Shown piece after piece: positions 8,042-15,184 of a stretch of 64,000 nucleotides of DNA. Position numbers and translations under genes: made by a program. Under the pieces are notes generated by a model. That model was given only the letters and a program-made list of their open reading frames with translations, did no database searches and was not told the origin of the DNA. Positions within the stretch are counted from its first letter, which is position 1. Every line of letters begins with the position of its first letter. This stretch comes from SM23-32 sp964434535 (GTDB lineage: Bacteria > Planctomycetota > Brocadiia > SM23-32): assembly GCA_964434535.1 (NCBI GenBank), contig CAYSWA010000006.1, positions 1 through 64,000 of the forward strand. The letters are read 5' to 3'.

Positions 8042-8806
8042 GTGTACCTTGCCGGACGCAACCAGGTGCTGGACGAGCTGAGCCTGTCGGACGGATTCCG
8101 CGAGCTGAAGGCGGCCGGGGCCGACGCCGTCGAGCTCTGCCACGAGCACCCGGCCATGTCGGCCGCGGAGATGGACGCGCCCGAGGCAGCCCGCATCAAG
8201 GACGGGCTCGACGAGGCCGAGCTGCGCGCCTCGGCCGCCGGCTGGCACTGCGATTTCGTGGACGACGACGATGCCTTCGCCGCCATGGCCGACCTGATCC
8301 GCCTGACCCCGCGCTACGGGACTGACCTCTTCATCATCTCCGGCGCCTACGGGACCGACACCGACCTGTGGGAACCGATGGTCGAGCGGACGCGGCGGCT
8401 CGGCGAGGCGGCGGCCGACTGCGGCGTGCGGCTGGCCTGCGAGTATGAGCCGGGCTTCCTGATCGCCGACGCCGACGCGCTGATGCGGCTCTGCGAGGAG
8501 GTCGACAGCCCGGCCCTCGGGGCGAACCTGGACCTGGGCCACGCCTTCCTCCAGGAGGCTGAGCCGCTGGAGACGGTGAGGCGGCTCGGCGAGCTGCTCC
8601 TCCACTGCCACGTGGAGGGCATGGCGCGCGGCGTGCACAAGCACCTGCCGCCGTGGGAAGGCGACCTCGACGTGGCGGCCTACCTGGAGGCACTCGCCGG
8701 GGCGGGCTACGACGGGGCGCTGGCGCTGGACCTCTACGACGTGGATTACCTGGAGGTGGCGCCGCGCTGCTTCGCCTACCTGCGCGGGCTGCTATCCGCC
8801 GAGTAG
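8042..8806 (+). CDS. Sugar phosphate isomerase/epimerase (xylose-isomerase-like TIM barrel)
   Basis: The product is 254 residues, GTG start with GGAGGAG upstream. It has the fold pattern of AP-endonuclease-2/xylose-isomerase-like enzymes: an N-terminal strand ending AVELCHEHP, then a metal-site Glu in CEYEPGF, Asp/His in GANLDLGHAF and His in LHCHVEGM. These enzymes isomerise or epimerise sugars, often linked to inositol or uncommon sugar catabolism. Substrate is not predictable. The 3' end overlaps the convergent hydrogenase-protease gene by 15 bp. Confidence 0.82.
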   Translation: MYLAGRNQVLDELSLSDGFRELKAAGADAVELCHEHPAMSAAEMDAPEAARIKDGLDEAELRASAAGWHCDFVDDDDAFAAMADLIRLTPRYGTDLFIISGAYGTDTDLWEPMVERTRRLGEAAADCGVRLACEYEPGFLIADADALMRLCEEVDSPALGANLDLGHAFLQEAEPLETVRRLGELLLHCHVEGMARGVHKHLPPWEGDLDVAAYLEALAGAGYDGALALDLYDVDYLEVAPRCFAYLRGLLSAE

Positions 8807-9232
8807 CCTGCGAACGGCGGCGACAACGTCCGGCAGCGTCGCTTCCACCGCGGGGCTGAGCCCGCTGCCGTGCTCGAAGGACTCGCCGGCCACCGAGACG
8901 ACCGCCGCCTTGGGGTTCGCCCCGTAGAGGGCCTTGGCGATGGCAAGCAGCCCGGGTGGGTCGAGCTCGTGAAGCAGGGGGGATTCGTGCGGGCGGGGCC
9001 GCACGCGCCGGCACTCCAGCGAGCCGGGCTCGCCCTCGGCGCGCGCGTCCACGAAGATCACGGCCCTCAGCGCGCTGAGCCGCTCGGCCAGCTCGGGGGT
9101 GAGCTGCTGGACGCTGATGCACTCCACCAGGTCGGCCGGCAGCTCGCGGGACAGCGCCTCGACGGCCCGCCAGCCGAGGCCGTCGTCACGGCGCATAGGA
9201 TTGCCGTAGCCGATGACAAGGCCCTGAGCCAT
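8792..9232 (-). CDS. Hydrogenase maturation protease family protein
   Basis: This 146-residue protein matches the HycI/HyaD/HoxW endopeptidases that trim the C-terminus of the NiFe hydrogenase large subunit. The N-terminal GYGNPMRRDDGLGW carries the conserved Asn and first metal-binding acidic residue, and FVDARAEGEPG supplies the next acidic region. Length is normal for the family (about 150). No hydrogenase subunit or hyp gene is in the window, so its substrate lies elsewhere or it has another peptidase role. Overlaps the convergent gene by 15 bp. Confidence 0.85.
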   Translation of the reverse strand: MAQGLVIGYGNPMRRDDGLGWRAVEALSRELPADLVECISVQQLTPELAERLSALRAVIFVDARAEGEPGSLECRRVRPRPHESPLLHELDPPGLLAIAKALYGANPKAAVVSVAGESFEHGSGLSPAVEATLPDVVAAVRRLLGG

Positions 9233-9460
9233 GGCTGTCGCCTCAGATCGCCCGGCACGGTGCGGTCGGTGCCGGCAAGCTGTGTTTTGAGCGGCCCGGC
9301 GCGGCTCGGGCCGACGGCGCGCACGTCCCGTTCCCTGGCCGCCAAGTTACTCCCGCCGCCCCTCGCGGTCAAGTCCCGCTCGCTTGCCACAAGGGCCGCG
9401 TTGTCGTAAGCATGGGGCCGGCCGCCGTAGAGCGAACGAACAACCGGAGGAACGGACGAG

Positions 9461-10480
9461 ATGAGGCAACTGGTGCTGGGCGGCGGGAAGGCGCGCATCG
9501 AAGAGGTTGCCCGGCCCGAGGCGGAGCCCGGCTGGGTGGTCGTCAGGACGGTGGCCCTGCCCATCTGCGGCAGCGACAAGGGCGCCTTCCTGACCGAGGG
9601 CGAGCACCGCTGGGCCGGCCACGAGGGCACCGGAGTGGTCGAGGACGCCGCGCCCGGCGGGCGCCTGAAGCCGGGCGACCGCGTGGTCATCGCCCCGCAG
9701 GCGGCCTGCGGCGAGTGCACCCACTGCCGCGAGGGGCACTGGATCTACTGCCTGCACGCGCCGCCGTCCGAGTCGCACTTCAGCGAATACGTCAAGAAGC
9801 AGGAGAGCATACTGCCGATCCTGCCGGACGACATCCCCTTCGAGCTCGGCTCGCTCGCCGGCTGCGCGCTATGTCCCGGTTTCGAGGCGCTGCACAGGAT
9901 GGTGGTGACGGCGTTCGACGCGGTGCTGGTGACGGGGCTCGGGCCGGTCGGCCTCGGCACGGCGGCCGTCGCCGCCTTCCGCGGGGCGCGCGTGCTGGGG
10001 ATCGAGCCGGAGGAGTTCCGCCGGGGGCTGGCGATGCAGCTCGGGGCGGAGGCCGTCTTCGACCCCGCCGAGGGCGACCCGGTCGAGTGGGCGCGGGGGC
10101 TGACCGGCGGGGTGGGGCCGAGCTGCGCGGTCGAGTGCAGCGGCACGGCGGCGGGGCTGCGCGTCTGCCTGGATGCAGTGGCGCGGCTCGGGCGGGTCGG
10201 CGTGGTGGGGGAGAACCACGGCGCGGTCGAGATCGGGCCGAGCGACGACTTCATCCGCAAGGGGCTCAGCATGGTCGGCACGTGGTTCATGAACTGGACG
10301 CACTACGCGCCGATCTTCAACCTGCTGCGGCGCAGGCCGGAGCTGGAGAAGATGATCACGCACCGCTTCCCGCTGGGCGAGGCGCAGGAGGCCTTCGAGA
10401 CCTTCCTCTCCGGCCGCACCGGCAAAGTCCTCCTGGAAAATGGGGACAGTTCCCATTTCCCGTGGCGTTCCTCCGCTTGA
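9461..10480 (+). CDS. Zinc-dependent alcohol dehydrogenase-like protein (MDR family)
   Basis: This 339-residue medium-chain dehydrogenase has catalytic zinc residues Cys36 (PICGSDKG) and His54-Glu55 (GHEGTG), and a structural-zinc lobe with Cys83, 86, 89 and 97 (CGECTHCREG). The Rossmann part has GLGPVGLGTAAVAAFRG. It would oxidise an alcohol or polyol with NAD(P). The natural end appears to be GKVLLE; the last 14 residues (NGDSSHFPWRSSA and preceding E) and the stop codon come from an inserted palindromic repeat element. Start has GGAGGAACGGACG upstream. Confidence 0.9.
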   Translation: MRQLVLGGGKARIEEVARPEAEPGWVVVRTVALPICGSDKGAFLTEGEHRWAGHEGTGVVEDAAPGGRLKPGDRVVIAPQAACGECTHCREGHWIYCLHAPPSESHFSEYVKKQESILPILPDDIPFELGSLAGCALCPGFEALHRMVVTAFDAVLVTGLGPVGLGTAAVAAFRGARVLGIEPEEFRRGLAMQLGAEAVFDPAEGDPVEWARGLTGGVGPSCAVECSGTAAGLRVCLDAVARLGRVGVVGENHGAVEIGPSDDFIRKGLSMVGTWFMNWTHYAPIFNLLRRRPELEKMITHRFPLGEAQEAFETFLSGRTGKVLLENGDSSHFPWRSSA

Positions 10481-10560
10481 TGCTGTAACTCCCTGGAGCC
10501 GGCGCACTTATGTTCCTTGCTGGCCTCGCGCGCAAAAAAATGGGAACTGTCCCCATTAAA
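10437..10560. repeat. Palindromic repeat element copy A (REPIN/MITE-like)
   Basis: Left arm 10437-10458 and right arm 10537-10557 are inverted copies of the motif AAATGGGGACAGTTCCCATT. Each arm is itself a hairpin (ATGGG / CCCAT). The 78-bp spacer is not like those of copies B-D. The element lies at the convergent end of the alcohol dehydrogenase and GspF/GspE genes. The dehydrogenase stop (10478-10480) and the GspE stop (TAA, 10558-10556) are inside it. The left boundary is preceded by CCTCCTGG. Confidence 0.85.
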
Positions 10561-12394
10561 CGACGCGGAGGACCTCGCGGACCGAGGTCAGCCCTCGCGC
10601 CGCCGCCTCCAGACCAGCCCGGAGCAGCGGCTTCATCCCCTCGCGCAATGCCGCCTCGCGCAGCGCCGCTTCGTCCCCGCCCGCCGCGAGGACCTCCTTG
10701 ACCCCGTCGTCGGGGATCAGCACCTCGAAGAGCGCCATCCGCCCCCTGTAGCCCGTCCCGTTGCACTTGGCGCAGCCGATCGGCTCATGGAACTCGCCCT
10801 CCCCGGCTTCCTCCACCGCTGACCTCGCCTCCGGCGGCAGCGAGTGCAGCGCGGGCGCCTGGGGCGCCTTGCACTCCTCGCAGAGCACGCGGACCAGGCG
10901 CGGGCAGACGACGCCGATGACCGCCGAGTTGACCACGAAGTCCGGCACCCCCATGTCCACCAGCCGCCGCAGGGCCACCGGCGCCGTCTCGACATGGAGG
11001 CTGCTGAGGCAGACGTGCCCGGTCAGGGCGAACTGCGCGGCGAGCATCGCCACCTCCTCGTTGCGGATCTCGCCGATGAGCACGACGTCGGGGTCCTGGC
11101 GGAAGACGCTCCGCGCGGCGACCGCGAAGGTGCGACCGATGCGCGGGTCCACGTTGACCTGGACGAGCTTCTCGAAGGTGTACTCGACCGGGTCCTCGAT
11201 GGTGATCGCCGAGCAGGCGTCCAGGTTGAACTCCTGGAGCATGGCGTAGAGGACGGTCGTCTTGCCGCTGCCGGTCGGGCCGGCGCAGAGGACCAGGCCG
11301 TGGGGCCGGTGGCAGAGGTCCCGGATCAGCTCGCGCTGCCCTTCGTCCCGCACGACGACGTCCAGGTCGAAGGTCACCTGCATGGCCTCGCGGTCGAAGA
11401 TGCGCATCGCCACGCGTTCGCCGTGCATGGCGGGCAGGAAGTTCGCCCGCAGGTCGATCCGCCGCCCGCTCACGTCGAGCTGGATCCGTCCGTCCTGGGG
11501 CAGGCGACGCTCGGTCAGGTCCACGCCGGCCATCAGCTTCAGGCGGTTCACGACCTCGCCGTAGGGGGCCTCGCCCGGGTGGTCCATCTCGTCCGGCCAC
11601 TCGAAGTCATGCAGCACGCCGTCGATGCGGAGCCGGAAGCGCCCCGCCCCGTCCTCGGTCGGCTCGAGGTGGATGTCGCTGGCGCCCGCGCCGATCGCTC
11701 CGAGCAGCAGCACGTTGGTGAACCGGCGCACGGGGGGCAGCTCGTCCATGCGAGCCTCGCCGAGCAGCGAAAGGTCGCGCCCGGCCAGGGCGTCGGCGAT
11801 CTCGAACGCCTTGCGGTCGACGTTGCCCGTCTCCTCGCCGATGTCCATGGCCTGGATGATTTCGGACGGGAAGACGTCAGGGGATTCGCCCATGCTCTGG
11901 GCGATGCTGCGGCCCTCCAGCACTGACCGGCGGATGGCGTCGGTCGCCGCCGCCAGTTCCGGGCCGGCGACCTCGTCCCCGACGATCTCGAGGGCCTCCA
12001 GGATGGGCACGCCCGAGCCGATCAGGCGCCCGAAGCACCGGAAGTAGCGCTCCAGCTCGTGGGCCTCGCGCTCGACGCCGGGCAGGGGCAGGCTCCCGTC
12101 CTCGATGCCCTCGACGATGCGTTCGACGATCACGTCCATCACGCCGCCGACCTCGCCGGCGCGCACCAGGGCCACCTGGGCCCGCGAGAAGAGCCCGCGC
12201 CGCTTCGCCATCGCCTGGCCGAAGGACTCGCCCGCCTCCAGGTCCCTGATCATCTCCTCAGTCACTTCGCACAGGGGGTTGCCCGGGGCGGCCTCGCCGG
12301 CGGCCGTGAGCGCCCGGCCGAGCGACACCCCGTCGGAGATCTGCTCGCTCAGTTTCCGCCAGAAGGCCAGGTGCTGCTCGTGTGTCGCGTTCAT
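10556..12394 (-). CDS. GspF-like domain fused to GspE/PilB secretion ATPase
   Basis: This is a 612-residue fusion. Residues 1-90 and 110-205 are two T2SS-F-like helical repeats (MIRDLEAGESFGQAMAKRRGLFS...LVRAGEVGG and SVLEGRSIAQSMGES...AMDIGEETG) without the membrane helices of true GspF. Residues about 225-612 are a type II secretion/type IV pilus ATPase: SDIHLEP near 239, Walker A GPTGSGKTT (372-380), Asp box, Walker B DVVLIGEIRN (436-445), His box, and a four-Cys zinc site (CEEC 505-508, CAKC 541-544). It lies 13 bp after an anti-sigma gene, so an ECF factor probably controls it. The stop codon comes from repeat copy A. Confidence 0.9.
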   Translation of the reverse strand: MNATHEQHLAFWRKLSEQISDGVSLGRALTAAGEAAPGNPLCEVTEEMIRDLEAGESFGQAMAKRRGLFSRAQVALVRAGEVGGVMDVIVERIVEGIEDGSLPLPGVEREAHELERYFRCFGRLIGSGVPILEALEIVGDEVAGPELAAATDAIRRSVLEGRSIAQSMGESPDVFPSEIIQAMDIGEETGNVDRKAFEIADALAGRDLSLLGEARMDELPPVRRFTNVLLLGAIGAGASDIHLEPTEDGAGRFRLRIDGVLHDFEWPDEMDHPGEAPYGEVVNRLKLMAGVDLTERRLPQDGRIQLDVSGRRIDLRANFLPAMHGERVAMRIFDREAMQVTFDLDVVVRDEGQRELIRDLCHRPHGLVLCAGPTGSGKTTVLYAMLQEFNLDACSAITIEDPVEYTFEKLVQVNVDPRIGRTFAVAARSVFRQDPDVVLIGEIRNEEVAMLAAQFALTGHVCLSSLHVETAPVALRRLVDMGVPDFVVNSAVIGVVCPRLVRVLCEECKAPQAPALHSLPPEARSAVEEAGEGEFHEPIGCAKCNGTGYRGRMALFEVLIPDDGVKEVLAAGGDEAALREAALREGMKPLLRAGLEAAARGLTSVREVLRVV

Positions 12395-12407
12395 CGCGTT
12401 CCTCCTC

Positions 12408-12857
12408 TCAGACGGCGCCGGCCAGGATGTGGGCGACCTCGCTCTCCAGTCGGCCGCGGGCGAACTGCTTCTCCCGCTCCTCGATCCATGCGACGAGCCG
12501 GCTGCGGCGCACGCGCAGGCGGCCGGCTATCTCGAAGGCGGGCAGCTCGCCGACCAGGTCGCTCAGCTCGCCGGGCGAGACCCGCAGGAAGCGGGCCACC
12601 TCCTCCAGCGTCATCACCTCCGGCCCGGCGCCGCGGACCTCGCGCGCCAGTGCCCGCCGCGCGGCGAGCACTGCTGCCGCAGGCGGCGCGGCCGGGCGGA
12701 GCGCGGCGAGGGCGGCGTCGGTCCGCTCCAGCGCCTCGATGCGGCGCCGGCAGTCGGGGCAGCCGGCGGCGTGCTCGGAGAGCTCCTCGGCGCGCGCAGG
12801 CGGAAGATCGCCGGCCGCCAGCGCGGCCAGCTCTTCGCAGGTGTGTTCACACGGCAT
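12408..12857 (-). CDS. Zinc-finger anti-sigma factor with C-terminal helix-turn-helix
   Basis: The product is 149 residues. The N-terminus has a ZAS-type anti-sigma motif (HAAGCPDC, with Cys/His residues in PCEHTCEEL). No transmembrane helix follows, so it is cytoplasmic. The C-terminal half (from about residue 80) reads MTLEEVARFLRVSPGEL...RLRVRRSRLVAWIEE, an excisionase/MerR-like DNA-binding domain. Its start overlaps the sigma gene by 11 bp. It probably binds and holds the sigma factor; the added DNA-binding domain is an unusual partner. Confidence 0.82.
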   Translation of the reverse strand: MPCEHTCEELAALAAGDLPPARAEELSEHAAGCPDCRRRIEALERTDAALAALRPAAPPAAAVLAARRALAREVRGAGPEVMTLEEVARFLRVSPGELSDLVGELPAFEIAGRLRVRRSRLVAWIEEREKQFARGRLESEVAHILAGAV

Positions 12858-13413
12858 CGTTGCGTTCCTCCTCGGCTCTCAGGCGGCGGGTCAGCTCGGC
12901 CCGCCCCCGGTGGATCAGCGTCTTGACGGTGTTGATCGGCACTTCGAGCACCTCGGCGATCTCGCGATAGGTCATCTGCTCGTAGGCGTAGAGGGCGATG
13001 GCTTCGCGCTGGCGCTCGGGCAGCTCGCCGATCAGGCGGCGGACGCGCGCCAGGTGCTCGTCGCGGGCGAGCCGCTCGGGGACGGTCGGTTCATCGGCGG
13101 CGGGCTCGACCAGCTCCAGGCCGCCGCCGAGGCGCCGGCGGGCGCGTTCGGCCTGGAGCCGGTTCAGGCAGAGATTGCGCGCGATGCGCATCAGCCATGC
13201 GCGGAAGCGCCCGCGGGGTCGGTAGGAATCGGCGGCGCGCGCCACGGCCATGAAGGCCTCCTGCATCACGTCGTCGGCGCCCGGGCGGCCGTCGAGCATG
13301 ACGCGCGCGAAGTGGTAGAGGCGGGCATGGTAGCGGTCGAAGAGCACGTCGAAGGCATCGGCGTCGCCCTCGCGGAACATGAGCAGCAGCTCATCGTCGC
13401 TCAGCTCGGCCAC
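12847..13413 (-). CDS. ECF RNA polymerase sigma factor
   Basis: The product is 188 residues with sigma region 2 (LFDRYHARLYHFARVML...DDVMQEAFMAVARAADSYRPRGRFRAWLMRIARN) and region 4 (LPERQREAIALYAYEQMTYREIAEVLEVPINTVKTLIHRGR). It has the size and domains of extracytoplasmic-function sigma factors. First gene of a sigma/anti-sigma/secretion-ATPase operon. A GGAAC-containing candidate promoter upstream suggests self-activation. Confidence 0.93.
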   Translation of the reverse strand: MAELSDDELLLMFREGDADAFDVLFDRYHARLYHFARVMLDGRPGADDVMQEAFMAVARAADSYRPRGRFRAWLMRIARNLCLNRLQAERARRRLGGGLELVEPAADEPTVPERLARDEHLARVRRLIGELPERQREAIALYAYEQMTYREIAEVLEVPINTVKTLIHRGRAELTRRLRAEEERNDAV

Positions 13414-13456
13414 CGTGGCGGCTCCCGTGCCTGCGGGATCTTCCCCGTCCCTTCCA

Positions 13457-13489
13457 CCATATATAACAGGCGCCGGGCGGGAATGTTCC
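13457..13489 (-). promoter_or_regulatory. Candidate self-regulated ECF promoter
   Basis: On the minus strand GGAAC (13489-13485), the usual ECF -35 core, is followed after 16 bp by TGTTATATAT (about 13468-13459). The site is 44-76 bp upstream of the sigma gene. The GGAA/TTCC pair (GGAACATTCC) also makes a small dyad. The identification is inference from typical ECF promoters. Confidence 0.45.
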
Positions 13490-13509
13490 GCGGGGAGGGG
13501 CGCGTACAG

Positions 13510-13544
13510 GGAAACGGCCCCCGCGCGGGCAGCGCGGAGGGCCG
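13510..13544 (-). terminator. Rho-independent terminator of lexA
   Basis: Downstream of the lexA stop, arms 13515-13527 and 13532-13544 form a GC-rich stem (CGGCCC with one bulge, then CCGCGC) with a 4-base loop, followed on the minus strand by TTTCC. Confidence 0.6.
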
Positions 13545-13570
13545 CTCTCGTCAGGCCGGGCGCCGGCGCG

Positions 13571-14176
13571 TCAGAGCCGGCGCATGACGCCGACGACGGG
13601 GCCGAAGACGTCGAACTCCTCGGAGTCGGGGTCGACGACGATGTCCTCGTACTGCGGGTTCTCGGACTTCAGGCGCGCCTGGCGCTTGGAGAGGTAGAGG
13701 CGCTTGACGGTGGCCTCGTCGCCGATGCGCACGGCCGCGATGGCGCCGTTGCGCACCTCGGCGTTGCCGTCCACGATCACGTAGTCGCCGGGCAGGATGC
13801 CGACGCCGCTCATGCTCTCGCCCTCGACCTCGAGGGCGAAGGTCCGCTCGTCGGCGTCGAACAGCGTGGCCGGCGAGAGCGATGTCTCCAGGTTCTCCAC
13901 CGCGAGCACGGGCGAGCCGGCGGCGATGCGCCCCACCAGGGGGATGCCCTGGGGGGATAGCTCCTCGCGGATCTCGATGTTGCGCGCCTTGCGGTTGCGC
14001 CGGCGGATGTAGCCCTTCCGCTCCAGCGCGTCCAGGTGGTCGGTCGCCGCCTTGGGGCTGCGGAACCCGAAGTGCTGGGCGATCTCGCGCACCGTCGGCG
14101 GCCGGGTCTCCTCGCGCATCGTCTCGCAGATGAACTCGAAGATCTCCCGCTGCCTCTTCGTCAGTCCTTTGGCCAT
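13571..14176 (-). CDS. lexA: LexA SOS repressor
   Basis: This 201-residue repressor has an N-terminal winged helix (LTKRQREIFEFICETM...PPTVREIAQHFGFRSPKAATDHLDALERKGYI) and a C-terminal S24 autoprotease. The cleavage site is Ala86-Gly87 in GRIAAGSP; the catalytic pair is Ser121 (GESMSG) and Lys158 (ATVKRL). The start MAKGLTKRQ at 14176 has GAGGAAGG upstream; longer readings add a non-conserved tail. It is a single-gene unit with its own promoter and terminator. A dyad overlapping the -10 box is the likely operator. Confidence 0.95.
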   Translation of the reverse strand: MAKGLTKRQREIFEFICETMREETRPPTVREIAQHFGFRSPKAATDHLDALERKGYIRRRNRKARNIEIREELSPQGIPLVGRIAAGSPVLAVENLETSLSPATLFDADERTFALEVEGESMSGVGILPGDYVIVDGNAEVRNGAIAAVRIGDEATVKRLYLSKRQARLKSENPQYEDIVVDPDSEEFDVFGPVVGVMRRL

Positions 14177-14246
14177 CGGCCTTCCTCGCTCGGTTAGGGG
14201 TGCGTTCTGCTCGATGTCCCCGGCGGGCGGGCCTCCCCCGCCGCGC

Positions 14247-14286
14247 ATACAAATGTATCATACCGCAAAGGGCCACGCCACTGCAA
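14247..14286 (-). promoter_or_regulatory. lexA promoter with candidate LexA operator
   Basis: On the minus strand TTGCAG (14286-14281) and TATGAT (14262-14257) are 18 bp apart. The dyad ATACA-2-TGTAT (14247-14258) overlaps the -10 box and start site, the expected place for self-repression. It is neither the Escherichia CTGT-N8-ACAG box nor the Bacillus GAAC-N4-GTTC box. Confidence 0.55.
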
Positions 14287-14335
14287 ACGTTCAGTTGCGA
14301 TCCCGATCGGCGCACGGTCCGGCGCGGGGGCGCCA

Positions 14336-14364
14336 TTGCCGCGCGGCCGCAGGCGGCGTAGAAT
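14336..14364 (+). promoter_or_regulatory. Promoter for the 14403 small gene
   Basis: TTGCCG (14336-14341) and TAGAAT (14359-14364) with a 17-bp spacer, 39 bp before the ATG. Confidence 0.55.
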
Positions 14365-14402
14365 CGAGGGGAGGGCAAGACCGCAGAGACAGGGGGCACG
14401 CC

Positions 14403-14657
14403 ATGGACGGGGCCGCCGCCACAGAGCGCGAGGCATACGCCCGCATGCAGCGGCGCGCGGAGGGCATCTGCTCGCTGATCGTCGCCAGCGACTACCCGGC
14501 CATCGACCTGGCCATCCGGATACGGAACCTGCGCGACTACGCCGAGCAGCATTTCCCCGAGCGCCTTGACCTGTTTGATAGGATCTACGGCAGTCGCTTC
14601 CGGCGGCTCTACGAGCAGTTCCGGCCCGATGAGGCGGGCGAGCTGCCGCAGTGGTGA
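14403..14657 (+). CDS. Hypothetical 84-residue protein
   Basis: An ATG at 14403 follows CAGGGGG and a good promoter. The product (MDGAAATEREAYARM...) is predicted mostly alpha-helical with many charged residues and a C-terminal IYGSRFRRLYEQFRPDEAGELPQW. No signal peptide, membrane segment or known motif. It is followed 32 bp later by the flavodoxin gene, so both may be transcribed together. Confidence 0.65.
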   Translation: MDGAAATEREAYARMQRRAEGICSLIVASDYPAIDLAIRIRNLRDYAEQHFPERLDLFDRIYGSRFRRLYEQFRPDEAGELPQW

Positions 14658-14689
14658 GCCCCGCGCCAACCCATCCGCAGGAGGGCAAC

Positions 14690-15172
14690 ATGCGCCAGAG
14701 GAAGATCGCCGTCGTCTACCATTCGCAGTCTGCCGGCAACACCGAGGCCGCCGCCCGGCACGTCATCGAGGCCGTCGAGGCGGGGGGCTTCGATGTGGAG
14801 GAGCACAACACCGACCAGGGGCGGCTCGACCCGGCCATCCTGGCCGAGTGCGCGGGGCTCGCCGTCGGCAGCCCCGACTACTTCAGCTACGTGGCGGGTG
14901 GGCTGAAGGTCTTCATCGACGACTGGCTCATCGCCCGCCGGGGCGGCAACGAGCAGATCGCCGGCATCCCCGTCGCCCTGTTCCTGACCCACGGCGGGGG
15001 CGGCGTGGCCAGGGGGCCGCTGGAGGAGCTTTTCCGCCACATCGGCCCGCAGGTCGGCGAGACGGTGATGGTCAAGGGCGCCCCCGGCGAGAAGGAGGCG
15101 CAGGAGCTGCGCGACCTGGGGGCGATGCTCGTCAAGAGCGCCGGCGAGCTGCTGGCCCGGCCGTCCGAGTAG
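14690..15172 (+). CDS. Flavodoxin-like FMN protein
   Basis: The product is 160 residues from the ATG preceded by GGAGGG. The N-terminal strand and phosphate-binding loop VVYHSQSAGNTEAAARHV is the flavodoxin/WrbA signature for FMN. GSPDYFSYVAGGLKVFIDDW is the second flavin-contacting loop. It would carry electrons or reduce quinones or metals in the cytoplasm. Partner unknown. Confidence 0.88.
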   Translation: MRQRKIAVVYHSQSAGNTEAAARHVIEAVEAGGFDVEEHNTDQGRLDPAILAECAGLAVGSPDYFSYVAGGLKVFIDDWLIARRGGNEQIAGIPVALFLTHGGGGVARGPLEELFRHIGPQVGETVMVKGAPGEKEAQELRDLGAMLVKSAGELLARPSE

Positions 15173-15184
15173 GCCGCAGGCCCC

